The notes under the pieces were generated by a model. That model made no database searches. It was not told the DNA's origin and worked only from the letters and a program-made list of their open reading frames with translations. A stretch of DNA of 64,000 nt from Calliopum simillimum (taxonomy: Eukaryota; Arthropoda; Insecta; Diptera; Lauxaniidae): contig OX638368.1 in NCBI GenBank assembly GCA_951812925.1, positions 9,379,994 through 9,443,993 on the forward strand, written 5' to 3'. This document shows positions 46,501-55,803 of this stretch, piece by piece. The first letter of the stretch is position 1; the number at the start of each line of letters is the position of its first letter. A program made the position numbers and the translations under genes.

Positions 46501-49260
46501 TATCGATGAATGCCAGACAGCTTCATGTGAAAATAACTCAACGTGCATTGATAAGGTGGCCGATTTCTTGTGTAGCTGTTTGCCTGGTTACGATGGACGT
46601 TTCTGTGAACACAATATTGATGAATGTGCGACGCAACCTTGTCATAATGGCGGTAATTGTACGGATTTAATAGCAACATTCCACTGCGATTGCACAGAAG
46701 AATATACGGGTACACAGTGCGATGTGCTGAAGCAAGTTACATGTGAGAATGCACCTTGTAAAATTGGATCCACTTGTAGTGATGGTTACAGTAAGTGTGA
46801 TTACTTTCAATTCTCATGGATGAATAAATTGAAACATGAATTTTATTTACAGATGCCAAGACTGGAAATAATTTCACCTGCTCCTGTCTTGATGGCTATG
46901 TTGGTCCATTATGCGATATTGCATTCTGTGAAGTAACACTATGTCTAAATGGTGGTCTTTGTCTGACAGCAGATCCAATGGTAAGTTGAAATCATTTAGA
47001 TAAAAGAAAAATTAAATTTACCTCATTTCTGCTTTCTGCTTCACAGTCACCAATGTGTAGATGCAGCCTCGGTTATGCCGGCCGCCTTTGTGAGACAGAA
47101 ATTAATGAATGCGATTCAAATCCTTGTATGTACGGTGCTCAATGTCTTGATCGTGTTGGTGGCTATGAATGTAATTGCACTGGCACTGGTTTTGAAGGTC
47201 TCAATTGCGAGTTAGATATCGATGAATGCGCTATGACTGAAGAATATTGTGGCGGTCTCGGACGTTGCATTAATTTGCCGGGAACGTTCAAGTGCATCTG
47301 TCAGGATTCTTTCTGTGGCGCTTATTGTAACTTTACAGATCCATGCAAAGAGCAGAGAGGTGTTGAATTATGCATGAACGGTGGCATATGTACGGAGGCA
47401 TGCGGCAAAGAACCAGATTATACATGCAATTGTACAGAAGGATTTACGGGCAAAAATTGCAGCGCATTGGTAAGTTGCTTCCCATTTTAGTAGTTTTACT
47501 AGCAAATAGTGAAAAGATTATTATTCTATGTACTGGTGTACAAATATGAAACCGGTAATGACATCTAGCGGTCGATAGCCGTATATGTATGAGCTTCCGA
47601 ACCGTACAAAATGTCTTAATTGTTCATTCTGTCATCTGTCAACAATATTCAGTTCACAATTTGGCAAGTTTCATACAACAACGCATTTTTTCCGCTCGTA
47701 AAGATGTCGAATTTTGTGCCTGAAAGCTCTCATTTGCGGGAAGCATTGATTTTCTGTTTCCATTTAAAGAAAAGAAAAGGTTTTCTCCATCGAATCATCA
47801 CTGGCGATGAAAATTGGATTTATTTCAACAATCCCAAACGAAAAAAATCATATTTAAGCCCCGGCCAACGACCCAAATCAACGCCAAGACCAAATCGCTT
47901 CGGCCGAAAGACAATGCTGTGTATTTTCTGGGATCAGCGTGGTGTTATTTGGTATGAGCTACTAAAACCAGGTGAAACAGTTACTGGTGCACGCTACCAT
48001 CAACAATTGATCACTTTGAACCGTGCTATACGTCAGAAGAGGCCCGAATTTCAACTTCGCCATGACAAAATTGTATTCCAAGATGACAACGCATCGCCAC
48101 ATCGAGCAGCGGTCAATAAAAACTTGGTAGAATCGTACAACTGGGAGCCCCTGCCCCACCCGCCGTACTCACCGGACCTGGCGCCGTCCGATTACTATTT
48201 GTTTTCATCGATGGGACACGCACTCAACGATTCGCACCTCAATTCTTACGAGGAAGTGCAAAAATGGCTCGATGAATGGATAGCCTCAAAAAACGAAAAA
48301 TTTTTTTGGCGAGGAATCCATAAATTGCCTGAAAGATGGGAAAGATGTGTAGCTAGCGAGGGGAAGCACTTTGAAGATTAAATTTGGAACCATTTTCGCA
48401 AAATAAACGTGTTTTTTTTTAAATAAAAATTACCGGTTTCATATTTGTACACTTAGTAGAAGTAAAAAAATATTAATTACTATATAACTCCTTAACCCTG
48501 GATGGTTATGCATATTTTTTTATACATTAGAGATAATGTTAATTATTTCAACTAATACATACTATGTACATACCACTAAGCCAGTGAATCATTATGTGTA
48601 GTGAAAGCTGTTTATAATAAAAAATTCATTAAGACAAATAAAAAAACGAACAAATCAAAAAGCATAATAAAAATGGTAGTCGAAACGACTAACATTGGGG
48701 GTTATCGTGAATAAATATTCCCGGGGAACTTTCTCAGACTGCAGGGCATTCTCTGTTGCAGTTCAAGAAAATTCCTAGGGAATCTTGATTCGCGTTAACC
48801 CCCATTATCTTAAACGTATAAAAACTTATTAAAAATACAGTTTTCTACACAAAAATAAACTCACACTAAAGTTAGTGTAGTAAGTACAGTGAGAGAAGAG
48901 AAAAAATCAAACGAGTAGATGTTCGTCGATTCGACGAAGTTTTACCATCTAGGGTTAAAAACACCCATTGCAATATAAGGCTGTTTTGTGATTCAATTTA
49001 TTCACTTTTTCTCTCTGTCTCTCTTTTAGATTACCGCCAAAGATGATGGTCCCTCAACAGCTGATATTGCGATTATTGTTGTTCCTATAGTTGTGGTATT
49101 GCTGCTCATTGGTGCTGCACTGCTGGGTACCTTTTTGGTAATGGCACGTAATAAACGCGCCACACGTGGCACATACAGCCCCAGTGCGCAAGAATATTGC
49201 AATCCTAGACTTGAAATGGATAATGTATTAAAACCGCCACCAGAAGAACGTCTCATTTAG
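37404..49260 (+). CDS. crb: crumbs, apical polarity transmembrane protein (5' exon(s) missing)
   Basis: Crumbs is a type I membrane protein that fixes apical identity and the subapical region of epithelia and the photoreceptor stalk. Its tail binds Stardust/PatJ, Par6 and FERM proteins. Joining 37404-37544, 37728-37952, 38037-39029, 41629-42173, 42660-43204, 43283-43388, 43698-43774, 43839-44728, 44788-44976, 45036-46790, 46853-46980, 47047-47469 and 49030-49260 keeps one frame for 2,081 residues. All junctions are GT-AG. The order is: LamG-like, about 19 EGF, LamG, EGF, LamG, two EGF, LamG, eight EGF, membrane span, 37-residue tail. Drosophila Crb is about 2,150 residues, so only some 60-90 N-terminal residues, including the signal peptide, are missing. 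The first visible exon begins in phase, with an upstream donor required. Identity is certain from the tail. Confidence 0.97.
37728..37952 (+). CDS. crb: crb exon: N-terminal LamG-like domain, middle
   Basis: It joins in frame after CGA-G and encodes [20 protein letters not shown] through [19 protein letters not shown]. The WHT...Y.....LY.D pattern is a LamG strand signature. The donor is TTTG|GTAAGC. Confidence 0.92.
38037..39029 (+). CDS. crb: crb exon: end of LamG-like domain and EGF 1-7
   Basis: The acceptor is CTCCTACAG. The exon completes the LamG-like domain ([18 protein letters not shown]), then encodes six full EGF repeats and most of a seventh. Repeats 4 and 5 carry D.D or N.D starts followed by DDC/DEC of the calcium-binding type. 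It ends in phase 1 within the last EGF (CKPGTTG), donor ACGG|GTAAGT. Confidence 0.97.
39030..40853 (+). other. crb intron with a candidate alternative terminal exon
   Basis: This intron lies between the exon ending at 39029 and the cassette exon. A frame with a phase-compatible acceptor (ATGTAG at 39223-39228) runs 39229-39521 and would give a secreted truncated form. This is unproven. The rest is AT-rich with no recognisable element. Confidence 0.5.
40854..41105 (+). CDS. crb: crb candidate cassette exon: Thr-rich linker plus one EGF repeat
   Basis: Bordered by AATATAG and ACAG|GTATTG, this 252-bp block is open from border to border. It enters and leaves in phase 1, the same phase as the flanking exons. 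It encodes a Ser/Thr-rich stretch ([20 protein letters not shown]) and then an EGF repeat: [20 protein letters not shown], followed by CICASGYTG. The final Cys comes from the next exon (YNCE). Both this exon and the upstream exon can use the same downstream YNC, so skipping or inclusion each yields an intact EGF. Inclusion leaves the preceding EGF closed by GLIGFC instead. This is inferred as alternative splicing. The acceptor has a weak pyrimidine tract. Confidence 0.7.
41106..41628 (+). other. crb intron
   Basis: This AT-rich intron runs from GTATTG to TTCTCCAG. No other feature is seen. Confidence 0.7.
41629..42173 (+). CDS. crb: crb exon: EGF 7 (end) to EGF 12 (start)
   Basis: The acceptor is TATTCTCCAG. 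It opens with YNCEIP, closing the previous EGF, then a short linker ([13 protein letters not shown]) and EGF repeats including a calcium-binding [15 protein letters not shown] and [13 protein letters not shown]. It ends in phase 0, donor AAG|GTAAGT. Confidence 0.97.
42174..42659 (+). other. crb intron
   Basis: GT-AG intron of 486 bp. No element is recognised. Confidence 0.8.
42660..43204 (+). CDS. crb: crb exon: EGF 12 (end) to EGF 16 (start)
   Basis: The acceptor is CTAATTTTCAG. It encodes calcium-binding EGF repeats with DINEC, DIDDC, NINEC and DVNEC starts. The last EGF has an enlarged loop after NGNC ([20 protein letters not shown] and following) before its fourth Cys in the next exon. 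Donor GTGG|GTAAGT. Confidence 0.97.
43283..43388 (+). CDS. crb: crb exon: EGF 16 (end) and EGF 17 (start)
   Basis: It encodes [20 protein letters not shown] and [15 protein letters not shown]. The acceptor is TTTTTTAG and the donor GGC|GTAAGT. Confidence 0.95.
43445..43577. mobile_element. Palindromic MITE cousin in crb intron
   Basis: This 133-bp imperfect palindrome starts GAGCCTTATCACGAATAAAT and ends TTTATTCATTATAAGGCCC. ACT flanks it on both sides (442-444 and 578-580 in the 43-kb block), indicating a 3-bp target duplication. Its inner words (GAATAAATNTTC, CTCAGACTGC) resemble the 107-bp MITE at 48697. Confidence 0.7.
43698..43774 (+). CDS. crb: crb exon: EGF 17 (end) and EGF 18 (start)
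   Basis: It encodes [20 protein letters not shown] and IDECER. The acceptor is TTTTCTTACAG and the donor AAAG|GTAAGT. This is the smallest visible exon. Confidence 0.95.
43839..44728 (+). CDS. crb: crb exon: EGF 18-19, LamG domain 2, EGF 20
   Basis: The acceptor is TTCCCAACAG. After two EGF repeats it encodes a full LamG domain: [38 protein letters not shown] and [13 protein letters not shown]. One EGF ([19 protein letters not shown]) follows. Donor TATA|GTGAGT. Confidence 0.97.
44788..44976 (+). CDS. crb: crb exon: first part of LamG domain 3
   Basis: The acceptor is TTTCTTGCAG. It encodes [19 protein letters not shown] and ILDISMF-like LamG strands ([20 protein letters not shown]). Donor GCAA|GTATGT. 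Confidence 0.95.
45036..46790 (+). CDS. crb: crb exon: LamG 3 (rest), EGF 21-22, LamG 4, EGF 23-26
   Basis: This is the largest exon. LamG 3 ends with [11 protein letters not shown] after an acidic/Thr-rich loop ([20 protein letters not shown]). Two EGF repeats precede LamG 4 ([20 protein letters not shown] ... [18 protein letters not shown]). Then come EGF repeats with [10 protein letters not shown] and [13 protein letters not shown]. Donor TACA|GTAAGT within EGF 26. Confidence 0.97.
46853..46980 (+). CDS. crb: crb exon: EGF 26 (end) and EGF 27 (start)
   Basis: It encodes [20 protein letters not shown] and [12 protein letters not shown]. The acceptor is TTTATTTACAG and the donor ATG|GTAAGT. 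Confidence 0.95.
47047..47469 (+). CDS. crb: crb exon: EGF 27 (end) to EGF 30
   Basis: The acceptor is CTGCTTCACAG. It encodes the last membrane-proximal EGF repeats, including [30 protein letters not shown] and a final repeat ending FTGKNCSAL. Donor TTG|GTAAGT. Confidence 0.97.
47533..48456 (+). mobile_element. Internally deleted mariner in the last crb intron
   Basis: The termini are inverted (left GTACAAATATGAAACCGGTA; right mirrored) and flanked by TA (47531-47532, 48457-48458), the mariner target. The element is 924 bp against about 1.3 kb for a full mariner. The missing part is within the transposase gene. It is inserted in the same orientation as crb. A sister copy lies at 63016-63904. 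Confidence 0.92.
47704..48381 (+). CDS. Deleted mariner transposase (225 codons, catalytic part only)
   Basis: The frame starts [20 protein letters not shown], then jumps directly to [18 protein letters not shown]. About 100-120 residues, the helix-turn-helix DNA-binding region and linker, are absent. The D,D34D catalytic triad is present: the Asp of ITGDE (codon at 47806), the Asp of QDDNASPH (48085), and the Asp of APSDYYLF (48190), with 34 residues between the last two. It ends with the [10 protein letters not shown] signature and TAA. The frame is intact across the deletion. Full mariner transposases are about 345 residues, so this copy should not bind its own ends and is inferred to be non-autonomous. 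Confidence 0.88.
   Translation: MSNFVPESSHLREALIFCFHLKKRKGFLHRIITGDENWIYFNNPKRKKSYLSPGQRPKSTPRPNRFGRKTMLCIFWDQRGVIWYELLKPGETVTGARYHQQLITLNRAIRQKRPEFQLRHDKIVFQDDNASPHRAAVNKNLVESYNWEPLPHPPYSPDLAPSDYYLFSSMGHALNDSHLNSYEEVQKWLDEWIASKNEKFFWRGIHKLPERWERCVASEGKHFED
48697..48803. mobile_element. Palindromic MITE, copy d, in the last crb intron
   Basis: This is the same family as copies at 15796, 16210 and 17548. It starts GGGGGTTATCGTGAATAAAT and ends GCGTTAACCCCC. It is flanked by ATT on both sides, consistent with a 3-bp target duplication. Confidence 0.82.
49030..49260 (+). CDS. crb: crb last exon: membrane span and 37-residue tail
   Basis: The acceptor is TCTCTCTTTTAG. After [12 protein letters not shown] comes a hydrophobic span ([20 protein letters not shown] and on to VM, about 26 residues). 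The tail then starts at [17 protein letters not shown], the FERM-binding and juxtamembrane part. It ends in PPPEERLI, the PDZ-binding motif for Stardust and Par6. The Thr and Tyr flanking the RGTYSP segment match the known aPKC/FERM-regulated region. The stop is TAG. Confidence 0.99.
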   Translation: MTAKDDGPSTADIAIIVVPIVVVLLLIGAALLGTFLVMARNKRATRGTYSPSAQEYCNPRLEMDNVLKPPPEERLI

Positions 49261-49619
49261 TTAGACCATACATATTGTACATTAGCGAAACGATATTTAA
49301 CTAAATAATTAAGAAAAACTATTCTTTGTAATATTTAAAATTTAATTTTTATATTATTATTATATATTTTTTTTTTTACATATGTATTCTAAATAGAAAT
49401 TGAGTAAGCTGGAAAAAATTCCATACTTAACAAATTCCTTCCATTAAAATTAAGTTTAAAAAAAAAGTGAACAAAATTTTAAAATCATTAACATTTTTAA
49501 CCTTAAAATATTGACAATTAAAATTAATTACTAGTTAAGTAAAACTTCTCACTAATTTTCGTATTACTGTTTTGTCTATAAAATAAAATTATTTTTAGTT
49601 TGTAGATAGTCAAAATAAA
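49261..49619 (+). terminator. crb 3' UTR with candidate poly(A) signals
   Basis: AATAAA occurs at 49582-49587 and 49614-49619, about 320-355 bp after the stop, in AT-rich sequence. The actual cleavage site is unknown, and longer UTRs are possible. Confidence 0.4.
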
Positions 49620-51206
49620 AATCAATAAGTATTCATTTGTTAAATTACTTACTTATCAAATATGTAATTGTTAACATTATGCAATCAATCTTTAAAGTGT
49701 TAAAATATTTAAAAAAATCATATAATTATATGACTGAATAATGATGTAATTTTCAGTAAACTTTTAACTTCACTTAAATTGGTTTAAGGTTTTAAACTCG
49801 CTTAAGTAAGCTAGCTAGATTTGACTAAAATAAAATGTTTGAAATCTACTTATTCTATCAGTTCGTTTGTATTAGATATTTTAAATATACATACTGATAT
49901 AGGAAGTTAAAACCATTTTTAAAGCGATAGTATAAAGAGAATTGCTCATTTTATATATAACAACTTATTGACGAATTATAGTAAAAGGTAACTTTTTTAT
50001 ACATAACAACCAGTTAAATTCAAAGCAAAAACTAAATATATCTATATCTTGTTAAAAACATTTCCAAAGCTAATCAGGCATGTTCTGAAATCCGTTATAC
50101 TTCGGAATCGGAATTAAATCAATCTTCAAGAGATCTGCATTTCGATAATGTTTCAGTAAATCGAATAGTTACGGCGGTCTTGAAGATTTATTCAATTCCG
50201 ATTCCAAAGTCAATCGGATTTCAGAACATGCCTGTATAATAGAAAGTATGCAAAAGTTAAAATGTTTTCAAATTAAATACTCTTGAAAACAAAAACAAAA
50301 AAAAAATTATTTTTTGTGTAGCAAATGAAAATAACATATCAAAAATTAAAGCTTATATTGTTAGCTTAGCTAAATGTTTAAATCTGATATTGAAAATTTG
50401 TGGCCTTATTTTGTCAAAATAATAATACGTAGGTACTTATACTGAAACTTAAAAACATAATTTATGATAAAAATACAACTTAAGAGACTGTATTATATAT
50501 TTTTCTTGATGATAATAATATAATAATAATAATATTAATTTATAATGTTGAACAAGTAATATTTAAAAATAAAATTTAAATATTCTAAAATATAAAACTT
50601 ATTGTTTCGATTCCGATTTTTAAGTGGCTGAGCAAAACAATTATTACACTACACCTGAGATAATTACGAGAACAAGAGAGAGTTAAGGGGAAGAGAGAGT
50701 GTGATAATTAGAAATGCTGCACGTCGATTCGACGTTGATTATGGGTGAATTAGTGCTACTTATTATGATACCCCGGTTTTTCTGTTCAACTGTCAGTCTG
50801 ACGCATTTCTGAGCAAATCATTTTTTAGAACGTGATTCTGAGAAAAAAAATTAAATCAAAGTTATATTAAAAATGGAAATGTTATAAATTTGATAACTGA
50901 GACGACTAAACAATTTTCACACATTTTCGAAAATATGTGCTGTCTTAAAATTGAAATACCTTGGCCTTCAGTTGACGAGCAGCTATTCATAATGATACAC
51001 ACTGGACTTGCTCTTTTTAAAGGTTTACATTTGGATTGACTTTTTGGATTACTTCCAAGACTTTCTCCAAAAAATAGATTTTTTTTTTTTTCTTTTCGGA
51101 TGGGAATTCACCTTCCATATTTAGCATGTTCGATTCTGATCAAGATCCTTTAAGGCTGAAGTATATATTTGTGCTCTGAAAACTAAGAAATAAATTATTT
51201 AAAAAT
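49620..51206. other. Intergenic / extended 3' UTR stretch between crb and Nab2
   Basis: AT-rich, with a palindromic MITE-like element at 50075-50234. No gene is seen. Confidence 0.5.
50075..50234. mobile_element. Palindromic MITE-like element downstream of crb
   Basis: CAGGCATGTTCTGAAATCCG and GGAATCGGAATTAAATCAAT on the left are mirrored by ATTGAATAAATCTTC-type and CGGATTTCAGAACATGCCTG sequence on the right. The outer 20 bp are a perfect inverted repeat. It could be transcribed if the crb 3' UTR is long. Confidence 0.75.
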
Positions 51207-51310
51207 GTATATGGGCACGGCCACCGTTGGGAACGTTACGTTCGCACGCACATTTTTGCCCATATCTCTTTGAAAAATAACAAAGTGCATCATTTTTCAA
51301 GTCATTGACG

Positions 51311-51915
51311 GTGAACTAAAATCCGTTATAAGGCGTCGAAAGTACTCGCCGAAACAAGTAATTCTGCCAGAGCGTTTTGCAAAGTTAACTCATATAAGGA
51401 TTTTATGGTCATTTTTGCGATTTTAAGGCACTAGATGAATTTTTTTCGGTTAAGTTTGTTCGGCATTTTTTTTTCTTCTATACAATAGCTATAACATTGC
51501 TGAAGTCATCAAAACAATATCTCGGCTCGTTACCGAGATATAGCCATATGAAAAAATCGCTCAAAACCCTCAAAATCGCTCAAAGTTGCAATTTTCAGCT
51601 GGATAATTATAATTATAATGCTGAAAATTGCAACTTTTTGCCTCAAATTGGATTTTGAGCGATTTTTCGATTTTTTCATATGGCTATATCTCGGTAACGA
51701 GCCGAGATATTGTTTTGATGACTTCAGCAATGTTGTAGCTATTGTATAGAAGAAAAAAAATGCCGAACAAACTTAACCGAAAAAAATTCATCTAGTGCCT
51801 TAAAATCGCAAAAATGACCATAAAATCCTTATATGAGTCAACTTTGCAAAACGCTCTGGCAGAATTACTTGTTTCGGCGAGTACTTTCGACGCCTTATAA
51901 CGGATTTTAGTTCAC
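51311..51915. repeat. Near-perfect foldback F2, ~290-bp arms
   Basis: Left arm 51311-51599 and right arm 51620-51915 mirror each other almost base for base from GTGAACTAAAATCCGTTATA inward. They diverge only at the ATCGCTCAAAA stretch near the centre. The loop is about 20 bp. The high identity implies a young or gene-converted structure. Confidence 0.88.
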
Positions 51916-52116
51916 TTTTCATGTGTCGCACTGTGTGTCTATCGCTTATGGCTTTGGAGTTATAAGAGTTTAAGTGCCGTTGGGAACGTTATTTTTTTTT
52001 GCAAGCGATTTTTGAGGTCAGTGCACATTTTCTAAAAAGTCTCCGAATCTAGTAATGTATTTTCCCGAACATCTTCTACAATTTGAAGGTAAAGGATCAA
52101 AGTTATGATTGAACTT

Positions 52117-52235
52117 AAAATTGTATGTATGTATTCTCCTTTAACTCTTAGGAGGAGCATAGGGCCAATATGAAATCTCTCCATTTGTCACGATTCCTTG
52201 CGATGACTTTGATCTCTTGCCACGATTTTCCCGAA
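52117..52235 (-). pseudogene. 3' end of a non-LTR retrotransposon ORF2
   Basis: The minus strand encodes SWQEIKVIARNRDKWRDFIL and ALCSS, then TAA, followed by GGAGAATACATACATAC. The W.EIK.IA.NRDKWRDF..ALCSS ending is the C-terminus style of insect RTE/Jockey-like ORF2 proteins. The short ACAT tail matches the copy at 9960-10010. It is 5'-truncated, as usual for such elements. Confidence 0.6.
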
Positions 52236-53131
52236 CTTAAAATTAAGCAGAAAAAATTATTTTTGGTGGATTTATAGACGTTAATGCAACGTTGGGAACG
52301 TTATGCAAAAGCGTTGGGAACGTTATGCGTACGAATTTCCATAAATAAATTGAGGGCAAATACAGCCAAACAGTCCAAACATCCATAAAGATGAAAATAT
52401 GTGAATATTTCATTCCTTGGAAGGTTCCCATTTACACTACATTACAAATTTTTTGCTCCAAGACCTCGATACATATTTTTTTTGAAATACGATTTCCCCC
52501 AAAAGGATAAAGCTATAAAAATATTGTTGACTCTTTAAGTAATTCGCCTTGGGATAATCAATATTACTTATCACCACTAAGTATCAACTCTATTTCTCTA
52601 GATGAGGTGTTGGCAGGTTCTCCTACCTCACCTCTGGTTCCAACTTTTTACCAAAAGGTACTTACTAGTAATAACCGCGGTTAACGTTCATGAATTTTTC
52701 ATCACATTGAGATTAAATTATATGTCATTGGTAACTTTTTCTTCATTTTTGTGAAAAGAAATTTGAATGAGTAACTGTTTCTAGCAATTTTCTTGAGCTA
52801 AGTTTTAGATGATCTATTACTTAAAAAATAAGCTCGATTTTGTGTTATTAGTTTTAAGTTTAAAATGTTTTCTTCATTAATTTTAAGTAACTTTTTATAA
52901 GCTCCGGGAGCAAGAGCTTAATTTTAAATCTTAATTCCTGCAATCAATTTGCATTTTGCTAATATATTTAATTTTTGCATCGTAGCATGTTTCATATAAT
53001 TTTATCGAAGGCCATACCTTTTACAGCCCTGAATATATCATTTATTGTTATTGTTCCATATTTGTATATATGAGTTAATTGTTTAAGTACGTTTTGTCTC
53101 AATAAATCATTTGAACTTTGAACTTTGATAA

Positions 53132-53352
53132 AGCTATCTACATGAAACTTGGTACAGATAATACTGAGAGCCACTTTCTGATCAGGATAAAAATTGAGCG
53201 TGATCGTTTAATGTTCACGCCTACCTCCCATATATGCTAGTTAAAACATAGTATGGGAAGTAGGCGTGAAGATTTACCGATCATGTCCAATTTTAGTCTC
53301 AGGCAGCTTAGTGATATTGTCGTTATCTGTACCAAATTGCATGCATCTAGCT
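53132..53352. repeat. Hairpin with ~100-bp imperfect arms
   Basis: AAACTTGGTACAGATAA, TCACGCCTACCTCCCATA and neighbours on the left are mirrored by TATGGGAAGTAGGCGTGA and TTATCTGTACCAAATTGC on the right. It lies within element E5. Confidence 0.65.
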
Positions 53353-54302
53353 AAATTCGTATGGCCGCCAGTCTGGGTTCAACAAAAAAAATGAAATCGA
53401 AAATAAATTTTTTTATGGTTTTTTCAGCTTTTTATGTTGAGCCCTGACAGGTGGCCGAACGGATTAAGCTAGATGCATGAAATTTGGTACATGTAACAAG
53501 AATATTACTAGGTTGTTTCGGAAGCTTCAAAAAGCCTGTAAGGAACGAAATATTTGTGATATCCTATGCACTTGGATAGATCTCAAAATAGCAATTAGCG
53601 TGATTTATGTCCATAACTTCCTCTTCAATCCAACAGTTCTTATTGGTTGATTTAAATTATTGTAAGGAATTTCTATCCCTTTCAACACAGCTCATCGCGT
53701 GGATTAAGAAGAAATTTTAGTAGAAAAATATAACTTATGATTTTTGATTAAAAAATGTTGGGAACGTTATACATATTTATTGGCTATGTTCACCATGGTA
53801 GATACTTTATTTAGGTAATTTTAAAATGGATTCAGAAACTAGACTGAAAATACTCAAAAAGGGTGATTGCATTTTAATATTTTACCCACTAACTTCCGCT
53901 ACAAGAAACTTCTTAATATATTTCGTTGGGAACGTTATGTTTTTTTTGCGGTAGAATTCATCGCCAAGAAATATGCACAAGGAACTGGTTTTCCTTTAAA
54001 ATATCAATGTAAATCCTTAATTCAAACATTTTCTCTCTGAGGAAATCAAAGTTGCATTTATACAATAAAAATAAAGCAAATTTTTACCTTCTTTTCGGGA
54101 CTGGTTTTTTTGTAATTTTTTTTTCTTTTCTTTTCACAAGCAAGAGTAAGTTTTTATGAAAAAAGCACCCCTAAATCAACTTATATAATGGTATTTTTTG
54201 ACAGCATTAGATGTAAACTTATGAAATATGGGCAAATGAGTGGGAGATTTAAAGAAAAAAAAAAGTTGTATAGCTTCGTCTTACGTGGCCGTGCCCATAT
54301 AC

Positions 54303-55803
54303 TGTCTCTCATTCGATTTTTACTTACTTCTCTTCATCCATTTTTTTCTTTACAATATAAAACTTCTTTCTGCTTTATTTTTTCTAGTTCATTAAAGATT
54401 TTTGGTAGCATTTTGAAGTCAACTCGAACGCTTGCTTTTGTTGTGTTACCAAAAATTTCAACCAGAACGCTCTGCTTTCAAATGCGCAACAATGCCACAT
54501 ACCTAACAATTTCGAATATACCGTATCTCTCTAGCACTCTTTGTGATATCAAGTCAAGATGGGTATCAAGTTTCATACTTTTAGTTTAGGAAGCCGTGAT
54601 TTTTATGTTGACCTTTTTCGATTCCATTACAAGGTTTCCCTCATAAGTTGTAAAAAATGTTGGTCAAGAAGTTAAATCACTTTATTAAATGTATACATTT
54701 ATTGTGCCTACCTTGGCACCAGGTAAAATATTTTAAGAAATAAGCATATCCATCTCGTTTTTCTTCAAAGATGCTCTATACTAGTATATTATATGTCCTG
54801 CCTTGCTGAACATCCATTTAAATTGAACAGATAAGGAAAAGATGCACAAATGGTTGAGGTCATAATCTTTAAAATTAGACAATTCAGATGCAATTAACTG
54901 AAAAATAGAATTTGAACTAATTTAAATTATTCTGATAAAAATACTCTAAACTTGTTCAATATCTACCTGGCAGAATAAAAAAGGATCCGCACTGTGAATT
55001 TGGTTTCCGGAAGAATTAGCAATCCTAAACGTTAGAAAGTTCGTGATTTAAAAAGTCCGATGGTTGTTGAACAATAGCTTATAGTCGAATGGCTACTCTT
55101 TTAAATGTTAAATATGAAATTGTGTCGATTCTTGATTCTTCTTGCGGTTTTTTATAATGAAAATGGCTCTTGCCGAAGAAGTTTTGCAAGGAAAAATGTC
55201 TTCTAAATAATGACTATTGATAGTTGTTGTAACGATATTTAAAATAGAAACATCCACATTTCTGTAGAATTAGTGTAGTGTTTAATTTTACGGTTTTTTA
55301 TTTTTTAATTAATAGTTTCACTCAGTTGAGAAATTTATTAAATCCTTTTGTTCTTACATTTTTTATATAACTACATTGCATTTTAAATTTTTGTATATTT
55401 TGTTCTGACATATGATTATACCTTATTTTATTATTTCAATTTTAAAACATATTTAGTCAAATATCAACTAAAGCACTAAATAAATATGTATGCCAATTAT
55501 GTGTTATTCCATTATAATAATTGAAAAGTATATTGTTTTTAGTCTGTTTTCTTTTTTTTTTTTTTGGTTTAATCGAGAGAGAATTTGATTCTTTGAGAAA
55601 TTGTTTGTTTTTCTTGTAAGAATTAATGTAGTATTTTATATATATTTTTAAATAAATGAAAAAATTGTAACACGAAACTTTTAGTATTTTTTTGAATAAT
55701 AAATAAATTTAAAGCAATCGCACTGAATTAATTGCATTACTACTTTGCTTTATTCATAAATTTCTAAAATTTTTTCAAGTTTTATCCATAAAAGATGCTG
55801 CAT
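54303..55803. other. Non-coding stretch downstream of Nab2
   Basis: No gene is supported. A 133-codon frame at 54188-54589 lacks any motif. The minus-strand AATAAA at 55749-55754 (TTTATT on the plus strand) is a candidate poly(A) signal for the - strand gene, about 50 bp after its stop. Confidence 0.5.

Larger units (their letters stand above)
47470..49029 (+). other. Last crb intron, with two mobile elements
   Basis: This 1,560-bp intron holds a mariner (47533-48456) and a palindromic MITE (48697-48803). Without them it would be about 530 bp. Both lie clear of the splice sites. Confidence 0.9.
51207..54302. mobile_element. TIR element E5 (CGTTGGGAACGTTA family), 3.1 kb
   Basis: The ends GTATATGGGCACGGCCAC and GTGGCCGTGCCCATATAC are perfect 18-bp inverted repeats. 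The phrase CGTTGGGAACGTTA, adjoining the left end, recurs at about 51979, 52291, 52312, 53758 and 53924, all in the same orientation. A foldback (51311-51915), a retrotransposon tail (52117-52235) and a second hairpin (53132-53352) lie inside. No transposase is recognised. The right end lacks an adjoining motif copy, so the borders rest on the 18-bp repeats. Confidence 0.65.

Noticed and set aside
47620..47703. Upstream ATG giving a 253-codon mariner frame
   Set aside because: The 28 extra residues lie in the 5' untranslated part of the element. MSNFVP at 47704 matches the usual mariner start.
54188..54589. 133-codon frame near the right end of E5
   Set aside because: It crosses the terminal inverted repeat of the element and has no motif. 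It is Ser/Leu/Phe-rich noise.
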